This document shows positions 1 through 7,249 of a stretch of DNA of 64,000 bases, piece after piece. Position 1 is the stretch's first letter; each line of letters starts with the position of its first letter. The DNA lies in assembly GCA_016869595.1 (NCBI GenBank), contig VGDT01000006.1, positions 1 through 64,000 of the forward strand, given 5' to 3'. The stretch comes from Alphaproteobacteria bacterium. GTDB lineage: Bacteria > Pseudomonadota > Alphaproteobacteria > Rhizobiales > Beijerinckiaceae. The translations under genes and the position numbers were made by a program. The notes beneath the pieces were generated by a model. That model was not told the origin of the DNA, searched no databases, and saw only the letters and a program-made list of their open reading frames with translations.

Positions 1-7
1 AACCGAT

Positions 8-604
8 ATGCGAGAAATAAAGAATATCTGCGTCTATTGCGGCTCCTCGATCGGCGCCGATCCGCGCCACACGACGGCGGCGCGCGCGTTGGGCGCGGAG
101 TTTGCCCGGTCTGGCATCGGGCTCGTCTATGGCGGCGGCGCGATCGGTCTCATGGGCGTGCTGGCGAAGGCCACAATCGCCGCCGGCGGCGTCGTCACAG
201 GCGTGATTCCCGAATTCCTGGACGAGAGGGAGATCCCTTTCACTGACGCGACGGAGCTCATTGTCGTCGATGACATGCACACGCGCAAACGGGTGATGTT
301 CGAGCGCTCCGACGCCTTTGTCGCGCTGCCCGGGGGCGTCGGCACTTTGGAGGAATTGACCGAGCAGCTGACCTGGATTCAGCTTGGCCAACACACCAAG
401 CCGCTCGTCATCGCCGATATCGCCGGTTTCTGGCGGCCGCTGCTGTCGCTGTTCGCCCATATGCGCAACGAGGAATTCATCCGCGAAGGTTATGACGTGC
501 ACTATCTCGTCGCCGAACGCGTCGAGGAGATCCTGCCGATGATCTTTGCGGCGGTCCGCCATGCGCCAGACATCAGCGAGACGGCGATCACCGAGCGGCT
601 TTAG
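8..604 (+). CDS. LOG-family (TIGR00730) Rossmann-fold nucleotide phosphoribohydrolase
   Basis: 198 residues, the usual size for the LOG family, whose characterised members hydrolyse nucleoside 5'-monophosphates (including cytokinin ribotides) to base plus ribose 5-phosphate. The sequence shows GGGAIGLMG at residues 42-50 and the family signature PGGVGTLEE at 108-116, which carries the catalytic and phosphate-binding residues; an Arg of the active site is in the HTRKRVMFER stretch before it. It converges on cimA and the two stop codons overlap by 4 bases. Whether the substrate is a cytokinin or general AMP cannot be told from sequence. The promoter lies outside the window. Confidence 0.93.
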   Translation: MREIKNICVYCGSSIGADPRHTTAARALGAEFARSGIGLVYGGGAIGLMGVLAKATIAAGGVVTGVIPEFLDEREIPFTDATELIVVDDMHTRKRVMFERSDAFVALPGGVGTLEELTEQLTWIQLGQHTKPLVIADIAGFWRPLLSLFAHMRNEEFIREGYDVHYLVAERVEEILPMIFAAVRHAPDISETAITERL

Positions 605-2214
605 CCATGCGCCGGCGCCGCCCGTGCGCCGGAGATCAGCAGCTTGAAATTGATTGCATCGACGAGCGCCTCGAAGGACGCGTCGATCACATTGGCCGAG
701 ACGCCGACCGTCGACCAGCGCTCGCCTTGTGCATCCGCGCATTCGACAAGAACCCGTGTCACGGCGTCGGTGCCGCCCTGAAACACGCGCACGCGATAGT
801 CGACAAGCCGAACGTCGTCGATGAAGCGCTGATAGGCGCCGAGATCCTTGCGCAGAGCGAGATCGAGCGCATTGACGGGACCATTGCCTTCCGCGGCGGA
901 AATACGGTTTTCCCCATGCACATTGATCTTGACGATCGCCTCGGCGCCCTGGTCCTCGAAGCCGCCGTTCTTCCCAAAGCGGCGATCAACCGCGACGCTG
1001 TAACGCTCAATGTCGAAGAAATGCGGCGCTTCGCCGAGCACCCGCTTCGCCAGAAGAAAGAAGGAGGCGTCGGCGCCTTCATAGGCGTAGCCCTGCGCTT
1101 CCTTCTCCTTCACCTCGTCGAGAAGACGCGTCAGCCGCGGATCGTCCTTGTCGAGGATAACGCCGAGCCGGGCAAGCTCGGAGACGATATTGGAGCGCCC
1201 CGCTTGATCCGACACGAGCACGCGCCGCATATTGCCGACCGATTCCGGCGTCACATGCTCATAAGTGCGCGGATCAGTCAGCACGGCTGAGGCGTGAATG
1301 CCGGCCTTGGTCGCAAAGGCGCTGGCGCCGACATAGGGCGCATGGCGGTTCGGCGCGCGGTTGAGAAGCTCATCGAGCGCGTGGCTGACGCGAGTCAGAT
1401 GCGTCAACTTTTCCGGCGTCACGCCAATCTCGAAGCGCTCCGAAAATTCGCTCTTCAACAGTAACGTCGGGATGATGGTTGTGAGATTGGCGTTGCCGCA
1501 GCGCTCGCCGAGCCCGTTGAGCGTCCCTTGAATCTGCCGCGCGCCGGCGCGCACGGCGGCGAGCGAATTCGCCACAGCCTGACCCGTGTCGTCATGGCAA
1601 TGGATGCCGACGCGCGCTCCCGGAATATGCTTGACGACCTCTGCGACGATGCCTTCCACCTCATGCGGCAGCGCGCCGCCATTGGTGTCGCAAAGCACGA
1701 CCCAGTGCGCGCCGGCGTCATAGGCGGCCTTGGCGCAAGCGAGCGCATAATCGCGATTGGCCTTGAAGCCGTCGAAGAAATGTTCGCAGTCGACGGCGAC
1801 TTCCTTTCCGCGCGCGACGGCGGCTCTTACGGACTGCGTAAGGGCCTCAAGATTGTCCTCTTCCGTAGAGCGTAAGGCGACGTGGACCTGAAAGTCCCAA
1901 CTCTTGGCGACGAAGGTGACGGCGTCGGCGCCGCTGTCGAGCAGCGCCGCTACGCCTGGGTCGTTCTCGACCGAGCGGCCTTGCCGGCGCGTCATGCCGA
2001 AGGCCGCGAAGCGCGCGCGCAACTTCGGGGGTTGAGCGAAGAACTCCGTGTCGAGCGGATTGGCGCCAGGATAGCCGCCCTCGATGTAGTCGATGCCGAG
2101 ATCGTCCAGCATGGCGGCAATCTGACGCTTGTCGTCGAGCGAAAAATCGACGCCCGTCGTCTGCGCGCCGTCGCGCAGCGTCGTGTCGTAGAGCGACAGT
2201 CGTTCCTTGGCCAT
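601..2214 (-). CDS. cimA: (R)-citramalate synthase
   Basis: A 537-residue member of the HMG-CoA-lyase-like family condensing pyruvate and acetyl-CoA into citramalate, the threonine-independent route to 2-oxobutanoate and isoleucine. The N-terminus has the family signature LYDTTLRDGAQTTG and a metal-binding HCHDD motif near residue 205; the C-terminal ~150 residues form the regulatory LeuA-type dimer domain. The 'TTGVDFS' variant after RDGAQ and the length favour CimA over 2-isopropylmalate or homocitrate synthase. I chose ATG 2214 because it overlaps the upstream GNAT stop as TGATG; a TTG at 2217 is also possible. It is last in the cysS-to-cimA minus-strand cluster. Confidence 0.9.
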   Translation of the reverse strand: MAKERLSLYDTTLRDGAQTTGVDFSLDDKRQIAAMLDDLGIDYIEGGYPGANPLDTEFFAQPPKLRARFAAFGMTRRQGRSVENDPGVAALLDSGADAVTFVAKSWDFQVHVALRSTEEDNLEALTQSVRAAVARGKEVAVDCEHFFDGFKANRDYALACAKAAYDAGAHWVVLCDTNGGALPHEVEGIVAEVVKHIPGARVGIHCHDDTGQAVANSLAAVRAGARQIQGTLNGLGERCGNANLTTIIPTLLLKSEFSERFEIGVTPEKLTHLTRVSHALDELLNRAPNRHAPYVGASAFATKAGIHASAVLTDPRTYEHVTPESVGNMRRVLVSDQAGRSNIVSELARLGVILDKDDPRLTRLLDEVKEKEAQGYAYEGADASFFLLAKRVLGEAPHFFDIERYSVAVDRRFGKNGGFEDQGAEAIVKINVHGENRISAAEGNGPVNALDLALRKDLGAYQRFIDDVRLVDYRVRVFQGGTDAVTRVLVECADAQGERWSTVGVSANVIDASFEALVDAINFKLLISGARAAPAHG

Positions 2215-2726
2215 CAATGCGCTCTCTCGACGGCGGGCGCCGCCAGCTCTTTAGTCATCGTCGTTGTGCCGAGCCATTGGCCGGAGATTTCGATCGTGTT
2301 GCGTCTCTGCGCCGTATAGCCGCGCGCGGCGAAGAAGTCGCGCGCCGAGTCGGACGCGTCGACGGAGAGCGTCTTCGTTCCGCGCGCGGCGGCGAGTTTC
2401 TCAATCGCGTCGGCGAGCGCTGAGCCAATGCCGCGCCGCGCCAGATCGTGCCGCACATAGAGCATGTCAAAGGTCGCATTGTCGCGAAGCGACGCGAAAC
2501 CGGCGATTTCGCCTTCCACCAGCGCGACGATGGTCAGCTCGCCAGCGAGCCGTGCGCCAAAAGCCTCTTCGTCGTCGGCCTCGGACGTCCAGGCTTCACG
2601 CTGCGCGTCGTCATAGTCGTCGGCGGCGAGCTCATCGACGCTGGCGCGAAGGAGCGCCGCAAGCGTCGCCGCGTCAGCGGGAAGAAACGGCCGCAGGCTG
2701 GGAGCTGTCGCCGATCGCGCCATCAT
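2214..2726 (-). CDS. GNAT-family N-acetyltransferase
   Basis: About 170 residues with the GNAT fold: the acetyl-CoA pyrophosphate-binding motif A reads YVRHDLARRGIGSAL, followed by the family's C-terminal DFFAARGY element. The frame extends upstream to 2813, but ATG 2726 is the likely start: it overlaps the TGA of the 44-residue ORF upstream (ATGA), and no ribosome binding site supports the longer form, which would run through that ORF. A second ATG follows at 2723. It is translationally coupled on both sides (upstream small protein, downstream cimA). The substrate cannot be inferred. Confidence 0.8.
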   Translation of the reverse strand: MMARSATAPSLRPFLPADAATLAALLRASVDELAADDYDDAQREAWTSEADDEEAFGARLAGELTIVALVEGEIAGFASLRDNATFDMLYVRHDLARRGIGSALADAIEKLAAARGTKTLSVDASDSARDFFAARGYTAQRRNTIEISGQWLGTTTMTKELAAPAVERAH

Positions 2727-2857
2727 ACGATCTCGAACGCGCGCAGCAAATGCCAGGCGATGAAAGCGGCGAGCGCCAGCACGAGCAGTTTGAACAGCAG
2801 ATAGACCGCCCAATGGCGCTTGAAGGGAAGCGTTTTCTTCCAGTCATCGTTGGACAT
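2723..2857 (-). CDS. 44-residue single-pass membrane protein (hypothetical)
   Basis: Short ORF starting ATG 2857 with GGAG eight bases upstream, ending TGA 2723 in an ATGA overlap with the GNAT start. The product begins MSNDDWKKTLPFKRHW, then a hydrophobic run of about 22 residues (VYLLFKLLVLALAAFIAWHL) and a short tail, so it looks like a one-helix inner-membrane protein with a charged N-terminus. Good ribosome binding site, coupling and composition support expression. I do not recognise a family. It sits just after a REPIN-like repeat that separates it from cysS. Confidence 0.6.
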   Translation of the reverse strand: MSNDDWKKTLPFKRHWAVYLLFKLLVLALAAFIAWHLLRAFEIV

Positions 2858-2895
2858 ATCTACGCTCCATCAATTTCGCGATATCGCTCCGCCGC

Positions 2896-3000
2896 GTCAT
2901 GCCCGCGCTTGACGCGGGCATCCACGTCAAGACGCCTCGTGACGAGGCCGATATTGCTTAACGTCCCGGCGTGGATGGCCGGGACAAGCCCGGCCATGAC
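2896..3000. repeat. REPIN-like inverted REP doublet
   Basis: Two 30-base hairpin units face each other: 2896-2925 (GTCATGCCCGCG...CATCCAC) and 2971-3000, whose reverse complement has the same ends (GTCATGGCC...CCATCCAC). Each forms its own stem (GCCCGCG/CGCGGGC and TGGCCGGG/CCCGGCCA), and the spacer holds another palindrome, GCCTCGT-g-ACGAGGC (2934-2948). Read in frame, the second unit encodes the motif MAGLVPAIHA, well known as translated extragenic repeat in Rhizobiales. It lies between the cysS stop and the 44-residue ORF. Confidence 0.85.
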
Positions 3001-3041
3001 GACGGTCGTCGATGCTTCCGGCATATAAGAGAGGCGCGCGC

Positions 3042-4619
3042 TCACCGCTTCAGCTCCCAGGTCGTTGTGCCGTCCTTATTGTCCTTGAGCGCGATGCCCA
3101 TGGTCGCGAGTTCGTCGCGGATGCGATCGGACTCGGCCCAGTTTTTTGAGGCGCGAGCGGCGTTACGAGCTGGAATCCCCTTGTTGATTGCATCGAAGTT
3201 CAAGCCGTATACTAACAAATGCATCGCGTCTTTGGCTGACAATCGCCGCTCCGCAAATTGGTTTGCCGATTCGAAGGCTCTCGCACCGATCTCTTCAATT
3301 TTCGACTTGATCTCTGGGTAATCAAAACCTGCGCGTTCCAAAAGCTCGATCAGGGGACCAAATGTCTCCGTTGAGACTCGCGCCAAATCTTCTGCATCTC
3401 TTTTAACGATTTTGAATTGCGCAATTGATGTGACTAGTCCCAAGATATTCAGCGATGCATAAAATTCATTTGCAGCACTGCTGGCTTTTCGAGCGGAGTC
3501 GGCCAGATGACTGATCGTCGCGAGCGCGGCTGGGGTATTTAAATCGTCCGAGAGATCGGCCAGCACTGATTGAGCACGTACTTCCGCTAGTTTATCGGGA
3601 TCAAACGTGGAAACGATGTTGAGCCAATAATCGATTTGCTTCTCCGCCTCCTCCAGCGCCTTCACCGTCCAATCGATCGGCTGACGATAATGCGTGCGCA
3701 GCATCGCAAGCCGAAGCACTTCGCCAGGCCACTTCCGCCCGCCGAACTTCTCAGTGTGCAGCAGCTCGTGGATCGTCGCGAAATTCCCCAGGCTCTTGGA
3801 CATTTTCTCGCCCTCGACCTGCAGGAAGCCGTTATGCATCCAGTAATTCGCCATCACCTCGCGATCGAAGGCGCAGCAGCTTTGCGCGATCTCATTTTCG
3901 TGATGCGGAAAAACGAGATCGATGCCGCCGCCGTGGATGTCGAAGGTTTCACCAAGATGCGCCCAGGACATCGCCGAACATTCGATATGCCAGCCGGGAC
4001 GCCCCCTGCCCCACGGACTGTCCCAGCCCGGTTCGTTCTCTTTTGACGGCTTCCACAGCACGAAATCCATGTCGCCGCGCTTATAGGGCGCGACGTCGAC
4101 GCGCGCGCCGGCGATCATTTCGTCGAGCGAGCGCCGCGACAGGCGCCCATAGCTCGGCATGGAAGGCACGTCGAAGAGCACATGGCCGTCGGCCGCATAG
4201 GCGTGACCCGACGCGATCAGCCGCTCGATGATCGCGATCATCTGCGCGATGTGCTCAGTGGCGCGCGGCTGCATGGTCGGCTCGAGACAGCCGAGCGCCT
4301 TCACGTCCTCCTGGAAGACCTTGTTGGTTTCTTCGGTGAGTTCGCGAATTGAAATTCCACGCTCGGCGGCGCGCGCGTTGATCTTGTCGTCGACGTCGGT
4401 GATGTTGCGGACATACGTCACATGCTCGGCGCCATAGAGATGACGCAGCAATCGAAACAGAACGTCGAAGACGATGAGCGGCCTGGCGTTGCCGATATGC
4501 GCGTAATCGTAAACCGTCGGCCCGCAGACATACATGCGCACATTCGCGGGATCGATCGGACGGAACTCCTCCTTCTTCCGCGTCAGCGTATTGTAAATTT
4601 TCAGCGCAGGCGTCGACAT
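3042..4619 (-). CDS. cysS: Cysteinyl-tRNA synthetase
   Basis: Class I synthetase charging tRNA-Cys, 525 residues. HIGN at 41-44 and KMSKS at 272-276 mark the ATP site; zinc ligands C32, C214, H239 and E243 align with those of the E. coli enzyme. The length exceeds the E. coli protein (461) because of a longer C-terminal part. Bases about 3140-3640 (residues ~327-494, the DALR/anticodon region) are strikingly AT-rich: hand counts give 26/60 and 24/60 GC in lines 3181-3240 and 3421-3480, against 43/60 at 4081-4140. The reading frame stays open, so the enzyme is probably intact; the segment may have been replaced by recombination. Confidence 0.96.
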   Translation of the reverse strand: MSTPALKIYNTLTRKKEEFRPIDPANVRMYVCGPTVYDYAHIGNARPLIVFDVLFRLLRHLYGAEHVTYVRNITDVDDKINARAAERGISIRELTEETNKVFQEDVKALGCLEPTMQPRATEHIAQMIAIIERLIASGHAYAADGHVLFDVPSMPSYGRLSRRSLDEMIAGARVDVAPYKRGDMDFVLWKPSKENEPGWDSPWGRGRPGWHIECSAMSWAHLGETFDIHGGGIDLVFPHHENEIAQSCCAFDREVMANYWMHNGFLQVEGEKMSKSLGNFATIHELLHTEKFGGRKWPGEVLRLAMLRTHYRQPIDWTVKALEEAEKQIDYWLNIVSTFDPDKLAEVRAQSVLADLSDDLNTPAALATISHLADSARKASSAANEFYASLNILGLVTSIAQFKIVKRDAEDLARVSTETFGPLIELLERAGFDYPEIKSKIEEIGARAFESANQFAERRLSAKDAMHLLVYGLNFDAINKGIPARNAARASKNWAESDRIRDELATMGIALKDNKDGTTTWELKR

Positions 4620-4879
4620 GAATTTCCCCGCAAGGCCGCCGGCCGGGGCGTCGCTTCATGTCGTTTGGATAGACGTGACGGCTCCGGCCAGCGTGATCGC
4701 TAGCTGATAATGATCTCGCGACAAATGGTGAGCCGAAGCGTCATGGCGGCGACCATGCGCCAAAGCCCGCCGCCGCGTCAAGCGCGTCTCCTCTTCGAGC
4801 CGCGGCCGGTTTAACGGGCGTTTTACCGCTATGCGCTAGCTCTGGAGGCGAGTCATCGCTCATTACTGGAGTTCGCGTA

Positions 4880-5212
4880 ATGTCGAATTATAAGGCGCCG
4901 ATTGGACGTCGCGCGCTCGCGCGGCTGCTCGCTGGAGTTCTGATTGGCGCCGGCTACGCTTGCGGCGCGCACGCCGAAGCCGGCGCGAACGCCACTTACG
5001 TCATCTCGGATCAGGAGGGCTACGGCCTGCTGGAATGCCTCACGCGGCATTCCGATTGCGGCAAGGTCGTCGCGGATTCGTGGTGTGAGTCTCATGGCCA
5101 TGGCGCCGCCAAGGCCTTCGGTCGGGCCGACGATATGACGGCTTCAGTCGAAAAGAGCGCCGCGCGCGCCTCCCTTGAAGCGGGCGCAGCAATCGTGGCG
5201 TGTATAGAATAG
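4880..5212 (+). CDS. Small secreted cysteine-containing protein (hypothetical)
   Basis: 110 residues starting MSNYKAPIGRRALARLL, with a basic n-region, hydrophobic core and likely signal peptidase site after GAHA (about residues 28-32), so the mature protein is about 78 residues and periplasmic. The mature part has four cysteines (LECL, SDCG, SWCES, VACIE), suggesting two disulfides. No family recognised. The start has only a weak upstream GGAG. It converges on creA with one base between stops. The 260 bases upstream hold no other gene. Confidence 0.6.
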   Translation: MSNYKAPIGRRALARLLAGVLIGAGYACGAHAEAGANATYVISDQEGYGLLECLTRHSDCGKVVADSWCESHGHGAAKAFGRADDMTASVEKSAARASLEAGAAIVACIE

Positions 5213-5213
5213 A

Positions 5214-5735
5214 TCAGCGCAGAAATTCTCCGCACTGCGGCACTTCGTTCTGGCCTCCCCAAGGCTGGATGGCGATGGTCGAGGTCGAGCTTTCCGGCGA
5301 GCCTTCCACCAGCTTGTCCGAGTAGACCATGTAGACCAGCACATTGCGCTTCGGGTCGCAGCCGCGAACGATATGCATCCGCTTGAACAGCAAAGAGCGC
5401 CGCTCGCTGAACGCCGTGTCCCCCTGGCTGAATTTCTCCTTGAATTTGATCGGGGCGAATTGCCGACAGGCGAGCGAAACCTCCGACGTCTGCTCGGCGA
5501 CTCCGAACATGCCCGCGACGCCGCCCTTTTCATGCGCCGTATAGTAGCAGGCGACGCCGTCGATTATGGGGTCGTCGATCGCATAGGTGGCGAGCTTGTC
5601 ATTCGGCGTGAGAAGCTTGAAATCCACCGATTTACGGAAGATGAGGTCCGGCCCGTTCTGCGCAGAGGCCGGCGCGGCGCCGAAAGAGAGCGCGAAAACC
5701 GTTGAAATCAGAGCCAGCATTTTGGAACGCTTCAT
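5214..5735 (-). CDS. creA: CreA family periplasmic protein
   Basis: 173 residues with a signal peptide (MKRSKMLALISTVFALSFGA, cleavage near PASA-Q). The body matches the CreA family of unknown biochemical role: 'SVDFKLLTPNDKLATYAIDD', then GVACYYTAHEKGG, SLACRQFAPI and a C-terminal VYMVYSDKLVEGSPESST block. Conserved cysteines (in GVACYY, LACRQ, RGCDP, PQCGE) point to disulfides in the periplasm. The gene is alone in its orientation here; a dispersed hairpin repeat lies just upstream (5748-5825). Confidence 0.85.
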   Translation of the reverse strand: MKRSKMLALISTVFALSFGAAPASAQNGPDLIFRKSVDFKLLTPNDKLATYAIDDPIIDGVACYYTAHEKGGVAGMFGVAEQTSEVSLACRQFAPIKFKEKFSQGDTAFSERRSLLFKRMHIVRGCDPKRNVLVYMVYSDKLVEGSPESSTSTIAIQPWGGQNEVPQCGEFLR

Positions 5736-5747
5736 GTCGGCAACCTC

Positions 5748-5825
5748 CTAGATCACGCCGCCTTTGGGCCAAATCGCCCAAAGGCGGATCACGTGATCGA
5801 TCCAAATGTTTAGAGCCGCGCTCTC
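5748..5825. repeat. Dispersed hairpin repeat, copy 1
   Basis: A long interrupted inverted repeat: outer arms GATCACG (5751-5757) and CGTGATC (5792-5798), inner perfect arms CCGCCTTTGGGC (5758-5769) and GCCCAAAGGCGG (5776-5787), followed by an AAATGTTTAGAG tail and a GCGCTCT end. A second copy lies at 49404-49480 with changed but still paired arms. It sits between the creA start and the DUF2865 gene, in non-coding DNA. Confidence 0.85.
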
Positions 5826-6172
5826 ACGACGCCGTCGCCGATATGGGCGAGGTAGCGCGGCAAGTGAAGGGCTTCGACCGTGGGCGGAGCAAAAAAATCG
5901 CAGGTCGCCAGGGGCGCTGGCGACGCGCACCGGCGCCTTGTTGCCGACATTATGCGCGGGACAATCTAGGCGCGTTTGATCCACAGGCGGTATTGGCGAG
6001 AATGGCGCGATTCGCCGCAAGTCGGCGCGTCAACATCATGCGGCCGCACAAGCAGTTCTTCTGCTTTCTTTCGAAACCGTGAAAGAGCTAAAACTCCAAT
6101 GAGGCCGCGACCATAGACCTACTTCCAACGATAGGCGCCTCCAGGCGGTGGAAACTGACGGTCGCCGCCGGC
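5826..6172. other. Non-coding stretch upstream of the DUF2865 gene
   Basis: No convincing gene. It holds a hairpin GTCGCCAG/CTGGCGAC at 5904-5924; on the minus strand this is followed six bases later by seven T residues, so it could be a weak minus-strand terminator ahead of creA. Near the right end, in-frame codons preceding ATG 6173 would encode a signal-peptide n-region (see the next gene). Confidence 0.5.
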
Positions 6173-7222
6173 ATGGCGTTCGGCCTCTTCGCCGTTTCGC
6201 CCGCCGCAGGCGAAAGTCCCTATTGCACCGAGTTGCGGGCGCAGATCGCCCGCGCCGGCGCCAGCAGTCGCGCCGGACAGTTTCAAACGGCGGCGGCCAA
6301 ACAGCGCGGCGAATATGCCCGCGTCGCCGCGAAAAGCCATGCGCTCGGCTGCGACCGCGGCCAGTTCCTGTTCTTCGGCGCGCCGCCGCCGCCCCAATGC
6401 GGACAGATCAACGCGCAACTCCATCAGCTCTCGGGCGCCATCGCCTCCTATGACCGTGCGGCCGCGGACGACGGCGGCCAGCGTCAGGCCCTCGCCGCCC
6501 GCTACGACGCGGAATGCCGCAATCCTCAGGCCACGCAGGCGCGCCTTGCGCGGCCGCGTAATTTTTTTGAGGAACTCTTTGGCATTGGGCCCGCCCCCGC
6601 GATCATGGAGCCCGATCAGGGGCTCGAGCCTTTGGACGAAACGCCGCGCGGGGGACCGATGGCGATCTGCGTGCGCGATTGCGACGGCGGTTTTTTCCCC
6701 ATCAGCTATTCGGCGCGCAGCTCCAATCTCGATGATCTCGCGGCAATGTGCCAGGCGCTTTGCCCGAACGCCACGGTGAAACTCTATACGGCCTCGCAAT
6801 GGAAGGGCGCCAGTTCCGCGCTTTCGATCGACGGCGAGGCGTATTCGAACCACCCCAACGCGTATAAATTCGAGAAGAGCTATGATCCGGCCTGCGGCTG
6901 CAAGCCGCCGGACAAGTCCTGGTCGGAGGCGCTCGCCGAGGCCGAGCGCCTCATCGCCGAGCACAACGCCAAAGATCAGGTCGTCACCGCCGAACAGGCC
7001 GAGCAATTGTCGCGGCCGCTTCCGCCCGGCGTCGCACGCCCGCGAAAAGGAAGAGGATCGGCCCCGGCGCCGGCGCCCATCGCCGCCGAACCAGCAGCCG
7101 CGCAACCCGCGGCGGCGGAGCCCACGCAAGAAGGCGCGGCCGCCGCGCCGGAAACCTATCGCGAGGTGGTCGGACCGGACGGCGTCAAGCGCCGCGTGCG
7201 GGTCGTCGCGCCGGCGCTCTAG
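6173..7222 (+). CDS. DUF2865 domain-containing secreted protein
   Basis: 349 residues. The centre carries the DUF2865 hallmarks MAICVRDCDGGFFPISYSA and a cysteine pair in MCQALCPNA (about residues 164-202), then a YDPACGCKPPDKSW block and an Ala/Pro-rich tail ending VVGPDGVKRRVRVV. The N-terminus MAFGLFAVSPAAGES is only the core of a signal peptide; the in-frame codons just upstream encode RRWKLTVAAG, the missing basic part, but have no ATG, GTG or TTG start (only CTG 6155). Either the true start is non-standard or a small indel separates ATG 6099 from the frame. The function of the family is unknown. Confidence 0.8.
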   Translation: MAFGLFAVSPAAGESPYCTELRAQIARAGASSRAGQFQTAAAKQRGEYARVAAKSHALGCDRGQFLFFGAPPPPQCGQINAQLHQLSGAIASYDRAAADDGGQRQALAARYDAECRNPQATQARLARPRNFFEELFGIGPAPAIMEPDQGLEPLDETPRGGPMAICVRDCDGGFFPISYSARSSNLDDLAAMCQALCPNATVKLYTASQWKGASSALSIDGEAYSNHPNAYKFEKSYDPACGCKPPDKSWSEALAEAERLIAEHNAKDQVVTAEQAEQLSRPLPPGVARPRKGRGSAPAPAPIAAEPAAAQPAAAEPTQEGAAAAPETYREVVGPDGVKRRVRVVAPAL

Positions 7223-7249
7223 GCGCGTCTTGCCAGAGGCGTTCGTCCG

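Noticed and set aside
5748-6020. 90-codon minus-strand frame upstream of creA
   Set aside because: Passes through the dispersed repeat, has no ribosome binding site and gives a low-complexity product.
6119-7129. 336-codon open frame on the minus strand
   Set aside because: It is the reverse of the DUF2865 gene, which has family motifs and a signal peptide; the minus-strand product is low-complexity Arg/Gly-rich.
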